Assembly (NCBI RefSeq): GCF_902459465.1
Contig: NC_047073.1
Coordinates: 7,627,036 to 7,691,035 of the forward strand
Direction of reading: 5' to 3'
Source of the DNA: Asterias rubens
Taxonomy: Eukaryota; Echinodermata; Asteroidea; Forcipulatida; Asteriidae
DNA length: 64,000 bases
Shown: piece by piece, positions 46,601-55,934 of the stretch
Layout of the letters: every line of letters begins with the position of its first letter
Position numbering within the stretch: the first letter of the stretch is position 1
Notes under the pieces: generated by a model
What the model was told of the DNA's origin: nothing
The model's input: only the letters and a program-made list of their open reading frames with translations
Database searches by the model: none
Position numbers and translations under genes: made by a program

Positions 46601-49600
46601 TTGCATAAAGTAAAAAAAATAAAAATAATAATAAAAAGTGTCAATAATTACTGGCTTTCAAATCTGATTTTTTTTTCTTCCCCTTTTTAAAATTTTGTTT
46701 TTCCTTAACATTTATAATGAAGCGTATAAAAAAGAGTGATAATTGAATCAACAAGCTGATATTTAAATTTTAATATTAATAATAATATTGATATGAGGGT
46801 TAAAAAATAAAAAATCTCCAAAAATATTAGAAAATGATATAAGGCACATGGCTTCTTTAAGCCTCTGTATTTTTTTTTCCAGAATGCTCAGCAAAATATT
46901 CAGTCACATAATTTGATCATCATGAATTGTGAATTGAAATAGTGTTTGATGAAACTTTTTCGGTGGGCAAATATTTTTATATGGCCTCAACATTATGACA
47001 TATTTTTGAACCTTGTAGAAATGCCTAAAATACCAAACTTTTTGCCTTTACAAGTGCAAATAACCAGTGGAGCCTTACGTGTTTCTAAGTTTTGGTCATG
47101 GGAGAGGAGACTCTTTGCTTGGCAAATAAAACCACACAATTTTTATCTAAGGACGGTTTACATCGCGCACAGAGTGGTAAAAGATTTGCCACGATTTTAG
47201 GGACACCTCGAAAACAGGACCTCCTACGATATATAATGTTCCAATATTGCAGATTTGTTATAAGGCGAAATTACAGTCAAGCAGCAGCTACTAATCAGAA
47301 ATTTTGCTAGGGGCTACATGGCGTGTCATGTCAGATTGGGCAAGTCCACTGGACCAAAGCTCTGGAGTTGTCAGCAGCAGAATGTGGGTTTGATACCAAA
47401 AGTCGTGACACTTGTGCCCCTGAGCGAGACACTTAAAGGCACTGGACACTATTGGTAATTACTGAAAATAATGTTTAGCATAAAAACTTACTTACAAGCA
47501 ATGGAGAGATGTTGATAGTATAAAACATTGTGAGAAATGGCTCCCTCTTTACAAACTAAAATTAGACTTGAAATATAGCTATTTGTTATTTTGCTATACA
47601 GGACGGTGCAGTGTTTTACCACTGGAGGAGAGTTGCAGATGAGGGTAAAGACTACCCGTTTGCTCGATTTAATAAGGTACAAGAATTTAAAGGGTGTGCA
47701 CAACGTTTGTATACTGAAAATGTCCACAGATTTCAACATTAATGTGGTATAAAGTTAATCATAATGAAAAACTTCCCTTCAAATATTTTTGCTTGAAAAG
47801 GTAAAACAATATAATATTGATCTTGTGAGTCCAAAACCTGATGTTAGGAAAATAGCACTCCTTCAAAATGGATGGTCTGTAGTAATAATTGGGGTAGAGA
47901 GAATTATGTTTGTACTCTCTGTATTTTTTTTTTGTTAAGTAGGCTATTGAAACTCTTTACATACCAGTGCAGTATTTCATTGCTCAGAATCTGTATTCCT
48001 ACAGGAGGTGTCCGTGCCACTGTATACCAGTCAAGAGTACCAGCTGAATTTACATGATGAGAAATGGACCAAACAGGCTACCGACCATCTCTTTGACCTC
48101 TGTAACCGCTTTGACCTGCGATGGGTCGTAGTTCATGACCGGTTCGATTACACATCGTATGGGGTAGGTGTAAAACCTTTTTTTTTCTTCAAACTTCTCC
48201 TCACGGTTTACAAGTGTTTGCACGGTCTTTCTCCTCCTTACTTATCTGATTTACTCACTTTGTATCAACCAGACAGAGTGGGACTTCGATCCTCTGATGA
48301 TAAACTTCTTCTGTCTATTCCTACTGGTTCAAATTCTCTCAAGGACAGATCCTTTTGTATTGCTGGCCCCAAACTGTGGAACTCTACCCCCATCAATATC
48401 AAGAACGCTCCTTCTATCGCCATTTTCAGGAAACAATTCAAAGCATTGTTCTAGTAACCCCCGTCTTTGTATTTGGTTTCTCGCCTAATTCTGTTCAGCG
48501 CTTTGATGATATTGTGAAGGCGCTATTGTTATTATTATTAGGGAATAAAGTTGTCATTTGTGTCTTCATTGTGTGCTTGGGATCTTAGGAGCTCTTCAAA
48601 TAATTTTATTTTTCCTTTTTACAGGAGGGAAATAGTGTGTATGGGAACATTGTGAGAGGGGGTTCTGTTTTTTGAGAACTGTTTTAGCTTTATATTTGTG
48701 AACTCTTAGCAGCTCTTAAACATTGATTTGTAGTGTGGATATTTTACAGAAGCGTAGTATTGAAGATATGAAGGAGCGTTATTACAGCATCATCAACAAA
48801 TTGTCCAAGGCTCGAGCTGATCCCAGCCTGAGCAATAGAGCGGCGCAGGTGTATGACGCTGAACATGAAAGGAAGAGGAAGGAACAACTGCTGAGATTGT
48901 TCAATCGCACTCAAGAACAGGTTAGTGTTCTCCCTTAACATCATTTATCATCAATTAGTGGTGTGCAACAGAGATTCCATTCACAACGTCACGCCAGAGG
49001 TGTTTATCTCTAATCATGTTTGGAAGGTCCTCTATTTCAAACTCTGTATCTCTACCGATCACGTCTATGCAGTTGAAAGGTCTGTGTCCTCTGTTAGGGC
49101 ATGGAGATCTTCAAAATAGCACATCCGCCATAGTGTTACTTAGCCAGAGGGGTGTATGGGTGTCTTTTTGGACACCCTGTTTTATCTGTCATTTACATGG
49201 AAACGTATTGTAAGTGAACAATTTGGGCGACCAGTGTTTAAGTTTCCATTAAGTTTTGTCACCCTTTTACTTAATCCTCGCTAAAACCTTGTGGTCTGCT
49301 GTGGTCAAAATACAAACATAATCACTACTTACAAAAGATATAAAGTCATACAAAGTGACTCAACAAGATACACGTAGAAAAGAGAATACAATGTACACAT
49401 TGGGAAATGAGTGCATCACAAAACTAAATTTGACCTTGCAGCCCTTTTTGGGGGTGTCGTGGTCGTGGTTGAGTGGATAAGAGCACCAAACTGAAGCTCT
49501 GGTGTTTCTGTGCAGCAGAGTGTGGGTTTGAGTCCCGTTCGTGACATTTGTGTCCCTGAGCAAGACACTTAACTATAATTGCTTCTCTATACCTGGGATA

Positions 49601-52600
49601 AATGGGTACCTTTGCGGGCAGAGATAGTTCTTGTGGTTGATTTAGCTTAGTAGCCCGTTTTTGTTGCACAGGCTGTATACTCCCTAGGGAGCTGAGATGG
49701 TTTAATGAATTAAATGGCCCAGTGACCAGGGGTAATAATGTTGGAAGCGCTTTGAGATGCACTTTGGATGTGAAAAGCGGTATATAAAAAGTGTTTCTCA
49801 TTTTTAACAACTTGAGAACAGTTAATTTATAAAGAATTTTTTTATCCATTTAGGTGGAAGAGGAGGAGATGCTGATCGCAGAATTAAAGAAGATCGAGTT
49901 GAGGAAGAAAGAACGCGAGAAGAAAACCCAAGATCTCCAGAAACTTATCACAGCGGCAGACAACAATGCAGAGCTGCGACGGACCGAGCGAAAGATTACC
50001 AAAAAGAAGATTCAACTGCCTCAGAGCAAATCAAGAAAAGAATTGGAAGGAAGCTCCAAAGTAAGTTTGTCCGTTTCCCAAATTTCCTGGATTCCTGAGC
50101 TACTTGTTTTCCCATTTTGGCAGCTTGTGTTTAGAGGTAAAAGGGTGTTGTTAGGGTTTTTTGTGGTTGTGAATGTGTTTAGGATAACTCATATATATAT
50201 ATATATGTAAATCTGCTCTAATGACTCTGTATAATAATCCTGCCAGGAGCCCTAGATCTTAAGATCTGTCCTTACTTGTTGTCTCTCTCACTCACAATCA
50301 ATGTCCTAAGTATTGTTTGAAGCTTTGCGTGGTGTGGAGAAATAAGAAGAACCTATAAATAAATAGTGAACTTGTGGGTACAACCATGTGTAAATCTCTT
50401 AGGGGGAGTGTTGGCTCTGAGAAGAGCCGGTTTGGTCTCGACGTTTCGAACAGTATACTCTGCTCATCTTCAGGAGAATGTCCAATTTTTGCAGCTGCCA
50501 TCGAGAGATACTCTGAAAACGGGCGTCATTAGGGGTGCACTATTTCAGTTTTGTATCACTGAAGAAGTCAAAATTATTTTGGTACATGTAGTCAAATTTA
50601 ACAGAAAAACTTTCTGAAACAGCAGTTTGAAAAGTAGTTTAACTTTGATTTTCTTAAAAGCTTTTGGCTACAATGCAGATTCACCACGTTATGAAAACGC
50701 TGACAAAATGCATGATTTTCTCTCATTTGATGCATTTTGTATTATCTTAACATTTTTTTAAGCAGCAAATTCTGGAAACTGGAGGAATTAAGTTTCCAGA
50801 TTTCAAGCAGTCGGGAGTTTACCTCAGAAGCCAAAAGGTAAGATTCTTTGTCTCTTTGAAATATTATACACATAATGAATGTTTATGAGTGCAATGGTGC
50901 AAATATGTTCATGAGTTGAAAGATGGAATTTTCTATTCAACGAGGCAGAGCCGAGTTGAATGGAACATTCCAGCTTTCAACGAATGACCATATTCGCACC
51001 ATTGCACGAATGAAAAACATTCATTATTTGTTTTATATAACATCCAAGTAGATCTTTGTCATTTTGATTGAAAGATACAACTTTCAAAACAAACAAAGCG
51101 TAGGCCTCCAATTTGTAATTGTAGAAGACGAATGCTAGTAATTTTACTAATATGCCTTGCTTCGTTACCGAAGACAACGCGCATGCAGTGATGTTTTTAC
51201 TCAGCTTTTTCGTTCCATCCGAAAAGTACCATTGCACGCTGGCAGCGTGCAATGGTACTTTTCGGATGGAACGAAAAAGCATGGTGAGTGACTCAGCGTG
51301 CAATGGTACTTTTATTTGCTATCACGTGACGTACAATCCTCCAATCAAATGGCAAGGATCTGCTTGGGTGTTATATAAAACAGTACAGTGTCATGTCTGC
51401 ACTTTGTCATGTCTGCACAGTTTTTATGTATAAATTAATAAGTTTATTATTTCCTTAGCCTTTGTGATATATAGTGGCCATTATATAACTGACATACAGA
51501 TCCTTGTCATTATTTTTATTGGTGGAACTTACTTCACGTGACATTCACTATTACTCCCATCCGGCGATCAAAAAGACCTATTCGCCCACGGGAAATAGAA
51601 TTTCCCATTCAACAGTTAGGATCATCCTTGTTCCAAATGTTTTTGAGCAGTACAGCGTCGCCGCACAGCTGCTAAAACAAAGGAGCACCTGTGCAAAAGG
51701 TTGTGATCCGTTGTGCACTGTTGCCGCTACGCGGCGCTATATGATTTTTTGTTGTCAGTAGTTTGTGTGATTTTTCATAATGTTTTACTTTTAAAATACA
51801 TCAAATGACAAGGATCTATGTCAGTTATATAAAACAAACATTGAGTGGCTTTAATTCGTGGAATGGAAGGAATATTATCGCTCGGTAAAATTTGGACTGT
51901 TCCATTTCACTCGGCTTCGTCTCGTGAAATGGAACAGTCCAAATTTTACCTTGCGATAATATTGCTCCCATTCCACTCTGAGCCACTGAATATTTGTATA
52001 CTCTATGAGTGCACTGTGTGGTTTGGGTATATATAGATGGATTTACACAAACCTTACATAGTTGTAGTAATGTGGCCACCATATCTCAAAATGGCTTATT
52101 GTTTTTTGTGTAAAGTAATTTGTTCTGTTTGCAAGAGTTAGTGTCTGGTTTTCACTAACTGCAAATATTTATGGTTAAAGGCAGTGGACACTAGTGGTAA
52201 TTACTCAAAGTAGTTATTAGCATAAAACCTTACTTGGTAACGAGTAATGGAGAGCTGTTGATAGTATAAAACATTGTGAGAAATGGTTTCCTTTGATGTA
52301 ATGTCGTTTTCGAGAAAGAAGTGATTTTCTACAAATTTGATTTCGTGACCTCAGATTTAGAATTTTAGGTCTCGAAATCAAGCATCTAAAGCACACAACT
52401 TAGTGTGACAAGGGTGTTTTTTTTTTCCTTCATTATTACCTCCCAACTTCGACAACCGATTGAGCTCAAATTTTCACAGGTTTGTTATTTTATGCATATG
52501 TTGAGATATACCAACTTTAAAGAGTAGTCTTTGACAATTACCAACAGTGTCCACTGTCTTTAACTCACTGGAAAATGTTCCAAGAGTAGTAGACAACAAA

Positions 52601-55600
52601 ATTAACAAAACGGGGATACCGCCAACATAGGGCTAGATACCTTAATCCGGAGGTCATTGGTTTATATCCCACCCTAGTAATTTCTTTCTTTGTTCAACCC
52701 CAAATTAAGAGTAGTAGGGTTAATTTAAATCATTATCACTCAACTTCTGACAGCACTTTTGGAAATAAACCATTTGCACGCTTTCTTGATGTAGATGAAG
52801 TTGCCGTCCTCAGTCGGTCAGAAGAAAACCAAAGCCATAGAACACCTTCTTGATGAGCTAGGGATACCCATTCAACCCATGCCAACTGAGGACATCAGTT
52901 TGCTCTACAATGAACTCAGGTACGTCTTGCAATCTGGGCCCAATTTCATCGAGCTGCTTAAGCACCAAAAAAAAGGCTAAGCATTTATTATACTTTATAC
53001 ATACAACATTATTTTATATACCGCCATTCCATAAAGATCACATAGGTTTGTGACAGAATTATCTGAAGCAAGAGCAATACAAATCAATACAAAAAATATA
53101 TACAAACGGGAAACCATCAACATGGGAAAATGTATGTTTTCAAGATTCTTCTTAAAAACGTTCAATGATTTTGCAAAACGAAGTGTAGGTGGGAGATTGT
53201 TCCATAATGTTGATGCAACAAAGGAAAATTATCTGTTGGCGGTTGATTTGAGTGTCTTAGGATGAACTAAGCACCAAATGATGCTTACCAGAATACAGTT
53301 CCCAGCCAAACTACAATGGCACGTGTACAAATTGTGACTGGTATCCTGCTCATTTCTGCTTAGTTGATGAGACACTCCCTTAGCGCCAGTGACAATACTG
53401 AATAATGGGAAGACGCAGTGTTGGAATGAGTAGCAAATTTGCTGAATACAGTTTGTCTTTAATTCTCACTCTGAAGTTTTTCTCCTGGAGTCAAGCAGAG
53501 TATACTGTGCAAAACATTTTCAGAGCCAACACTCCCTCAAAAGAGAACTATTACATGGTTGTACCCCGCATGTTTACTATTATTTATAGTTAATTCTTAT
53601 CCTTCACACCATGCGAAGCTTCAAACAGTCATCACTCACCCTGAAGTTCTTGCACCTTATCTCGTGACTATCTCTTCATCCCATTCCCCACAGGTCTGAC
53701 ATGGTCCTCCTGTACGAGCTCAAGTTGGCACACGCCAACTGCGAGTTTGAACTTCAGACTCTGCGCCATCGTTACGAAGCCTTGGCTCCAGGAAAGCTCC
53801 CCTCATCAGCCCTGTCGCTGATCAACGCCATGCCGCCAATGGAGGATCCCAACGAGATACTACCAATGTTGCTGGAGGAAGGAGGAGTGATTGTTAAGAT
53901 GGAGGACGACACCTCGGATGACCAATCCAACAAGAATAAGAAGGTCAAGAAATGATTTGTGTTTTTCCCTCAACTTCCTTTTCTCCCTGTCTCTTCTTCC
54001 TTAACTTAGGGGACGATTCTATCCCACACCATTCTCATACTTTATCTTTTTTTCTTTTTAAATTAGATTTAATGTTTTTGACTAATTATTGTAGGGTGTC
54101 ATGGCCGAGTGGTTAAGAGCACTGAATTCAAGTTCTGGTGGTTATTAGTCATCGAGTGGTTAAGAGCACTGAATTCAAGTTCTGGGGGTTAAGTCATCGG
54201 AGTCTAGGTTTGGGTCTCAGTCGTGACACTTGTGTCCTTGAGCAAGATACTTTACTATAATTGCTTCTCTTCATCCAGGGTATCAATTAAGCATGGGCGA
54301 TATCGATTTCTTTTATTCACGATATATCGCCGACATTATATCGCGATATTCGATATAATCGCGATTAATTAAATTTGACATCATCAGTCTTCAAACTCCA
54401 AGTGAAAGTTGTAGAAGAGACAGTCATAGCATAAGAGAGGTGTTCTAATGACCTATTCTTCTGGTTTGACTCCAAACCTATGGGGTGCAAGATGTCTCAA
54501 CTAGCAAATACATCGCGATATTTAATCGATATATCGCGATTATCGCGATATATCGATATTTCGATTAAAACCAAATCCATCCGATATCGAAATCGTTTCC
54601 AAATTAATATCGCGATATTCGATAATATCGTGATATCGCCCAAGCTTAGTATCAATAGGTACCTTTGAGGATAGAGGTCGATATTGTGTTCTAAAAAAGT
54701 CTTCTGAGCGCAACAGCAACTCAGGCGCTATACTCCCTAGGGAGTTGAGAAGGAATAAAGAAATGTTATTGGCCCAATGACCAGGACACTAACGTAAAGC
54801 GCATTGATACATTATTGTAAAATGCGCTATATACATGTAACAACCAGTTGTTATTATTATCTTGTTCCTTTTCATATCAGATTTCTGATGTATTTGCTCT
54901 TAGAAAACTAGATAAATATTAGATTGTTTAGTTTTTTTAATGTGTATGCATGGCCATTTGCTGTGACTGTGTTGTTTTTCTGTGTGTAGTATTTCAAATT
55001 AAAAGTAACATAATATCATTGGGTACTTTAGGAAATCATGCTTTTAGTCAGCAGCACCTAACGTATGGAATAATTTGCCATCACATATTTTTAAACTGCA
55101 CACACAAAGTCTTTTTAAACCCCAAGTTGCATTGGGTTTTTTTTTTTTTCGTATTTACAGTATTATGGTGTTCATGAACTTTTTTGTCAATGAGCCTTGA
55201 TTTATTTTTTCTTAGTTTTACTGGTGTACTTTTTCTTACTGTTTCTGTGCAATTTTCTACTGTGACATTTTTACTGTTTGGCGCCCCCAAACAGGCTGGT
55301 CCTGGAGAGAATGCAATATAAATTCAATAAATTATTAAATTGTCATTATTGTTTCTCACAGCCTGTGTCAGAAATCATTGATGTTGTCACCACATCTCCT
55401 TCAACACCTGTAAGTTGATTTTATAATTTTTATTTTAACTTGTCTTAATAATTAATGAAATTTGTAATGGTGCCAACTAGAATTTCCTTGATATAATTTT
55501 ATACAAACAAAGACCTGTGGATTCAAGGGGCCTTTCTCAAACCTCGGCCTGGGCTTCCTTTCTGTCTACGTATGCAGTGGAAACACAGCGAGAATGAACC

Positions 55601-55934
55601 GGCCTTCAGGCTTATACTTGTATTTTGTAGTAGCGTGTATTTTGTACACGGTAGTGGTTCGAACATTAGACGGCGCCTGGAGCCAGAAGCTTAGGTTCAG
55701 GAGAGGTCCCTTAAGGCATACCAAATGCCTAAAGTGGGCATACAAGTGGCATGGATGGCTCGCCTCTCACTATTTTGTCCCTGGTTTTCAAATAAATGCT
55801 GAATTTGTTTTCTTCTTTTTTTTTCTTAGCTGAGATGTAAACAATAATTAACGATTGTCTTTTTTTCTAAACAGCGCAAGAGACGAACAGCCATTGAGCC
55901 GCCGACTGTAGTAAAGAAAATCAAGAAATTATGA
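43620..55934 (+). CDS. DMAP1: DNA methyltransferase 1-associated protein 1 (complete)
   Basis: Nuclear subunit of the NuA4/TIP60 and SRCAP chromatin complexes, also a DNMT1 partner. Twelve exons: 43620-43805, 45019-45104, 46057-46177, 47602-47676, 48005-48163, 48750-48920, 49854-50060, 50766-50837, 52795-52919, 53694-53943, 55362-55409, 55875-55934, giving 519 aa (human 467). Matches to the family include MSDVRDIFEW at the start, FKRPEGMHREVYALLYSDN, KVRPWKRMSFTNPARKDGA, EGKDYPFARFNK, a SANT-like block (YQLNLHDEKWTKQATDHLF, FDLRWVVVHDRFD), KRSIEDMKERYY, EHERKRKEQLLRLFNRTQEQ, the charged coiled coil KKEREKKTQDLQKLITAAD, IKFPDFKQSGV, MKLPSSVGQKKTKAIE, LVLLYELK-type DMVLLYELKLAHANCEFELQ, and a basic tail after SEIIDVV. 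Exon 8 has a tandem acceptor. The donor of exon 10 (gtcaag) is weak. Confidence 0.96.
43905..44264. mobile_element. MITE, TTAA/AGGCAGTGGACAC family (DMAP1 intron 1)
   Basis: The left end ttaaaggcagtggacacta and the right end tagtgtccactgccttaa are terminal inverted repeats about 25 bp long. The inner sequence (gtaatggggagaggttgat, attgagctcaaattttcaca) is shared with the copy at 52175-52563 and partly with those at 42490 and 47433. Confidence 0.85.
44265..45018. other. Rest of DMAP1 intron 1
   Basis: AT-rich. A weak stem (tactactagaacta / tagttctaggagta, about 44583-44653) encloses cgatcg-containing arms. Nothing coding. Confidence 0.5.
45105..47601. other. DMAP1 introns 2 and 3
   Basis: Apart from exon 46057-46177, the sequence is AT-rich filler. 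About 47325-47432 is a SINE head and body cut off at a TTAA by the 5' part of an AGGCACTGGACAC MITE (47433 to about 47560). Confidence 0.55.
48170..48545 (+). mobile_element. L2/CR1-clade LINE 3' end in DMAP1 intron 5
   Basis: The frame from about 48178 to 48454 encodes the reverse-transcriptase C-terminus (LLLTVYKCLHGLSPPYLSDL, then DRSFCIAGPKLWNSTP, then FRKQFKALF stop). It is followed by a 3'UTR with gcgctttgatgatattgtg and a (tta)n tail ending at 48540. It is heavily 5'-truncated and begins within seven bases of the DMAP1 exon 5 donor. Confidence 0.8.
48921..49853 (+). repeat. DMAP1 intron 6 with full-length tRNA-derived SINE
   Basis: The SINE at about 49452-49795 has the head ggtgtcgtggtcgtggttga...gtgggtttgagtcccgttc, the body gacacttaactataattgct, the core ctgtatactccctagggag and the tail gaagcgctttgagatgcac...ggtatataaaaag. 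Bases 48960-49200 are unassigned. Confidence 0.75.
50061..50762. other. DMAP1 intron 7 with one arm of a dispersed repeat
   Basis: About 50314-50500 (gaagctttgcgtggtgtgga, gggtacaaccatgtgtaaat, gggagtgttggctctga, cagtatactctgctcatctt) recurs inverted at about 53455-53635 in intron 9. An (at)n run lies near 50190-50206. Confidence 0.65.
51204..51280. repeat. Perfect 38-bp-arm palindrome
   Basis: The left arm 51204-51241 and right arm 51243-51280 are exact reverse complements with a single central base. The arm begins gctttttcgttccatccg. Confidence 0.95.
51858..51976. repeat. 53-bp-arm palindrome
   Basis: Arms 51858-51910 and 51924-51976 differ at about four positions around a 13-base centre (tcggcttcgtctc). 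Weaker complementarity (agtggct) extends to about 51845 and 51987. Confidence 0.9.
52175..52563. mobile_element. MITE, TTAA/AGGCAGTGGACAC family (DMAP1 intron 8)
   Basis: Ends ttaaaggcagtggacacta and cagtgtccactgtctttaa. The internal gatagtataaaacattgtga and tgagctcaaattttcaca match the intron 1 copy. About 389 bp, no ORF. Confidence 0.85.
52920..53693. repeat. DMAP1 intron 9: nested repeats
   Basis: A gggcccaatttcatcg MITE half begins at 52934 and resumes after 53265 (taagcaccaaatgatgctta). About 52985-53262 is an inserted stretch of unknown family. The inverted partner of the intron 7 repeat follows at about 53455-53635. Confidence 0.6.
53944..55361. repeat. DMAP1 intron 10 with SINE interrupted by a hAT-like MITE
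   Basis: The SINE runs about 54095-54287, is broken by the element 54288-54648, and resumes to about 54855 with a ttattatta tail. Its head is partly duplicated (gagtggttaagagcactgaa appears twice, at about 54108 and 54155). If this intron is retained, translation stops at 53955. Confidence 0.75.
54288..54648. mobile_element. 361-bp hAT-like MITE rich in ATCGCGAT
   Basis: The ends taagcatgggcgatatcg and gatatcgcccaagctta are terminal inverted repeats. It is flanked by an 8-bp direct duplication, gtatcaat, at 54280-54287 and 54649-54656. The interior is made of atatcgcgat-like words. The 8-bp duplication fits the hAT superfamily. No ORF. Confidence 0.85.

Larger units (their letters stand above)
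50838..52794. other. DMAP1 intron 8, dense with palindromes and MITEs
   Basis: Contents in order: an inverted pair near 50935-51000 (cgaggcagagccgagttgaa region), a perfect 38-bp palindrome 51204-51280, short interspersed copies (gatccttgtcatt), a 53-bp-arm palindrome 51858-51976, a TTAA MITE 52175-52563, and a tRNA-like fragment at about 52617-52690 (accgccaacatagggctag). No exon besides 52795. Confidence 0.65.

Noticed and set aside
51152..51433. 93-codon ORF with repeated ACNGTF
   Set aside because: Produced by the palindrome and its extra partial copy, not by coding constraint.
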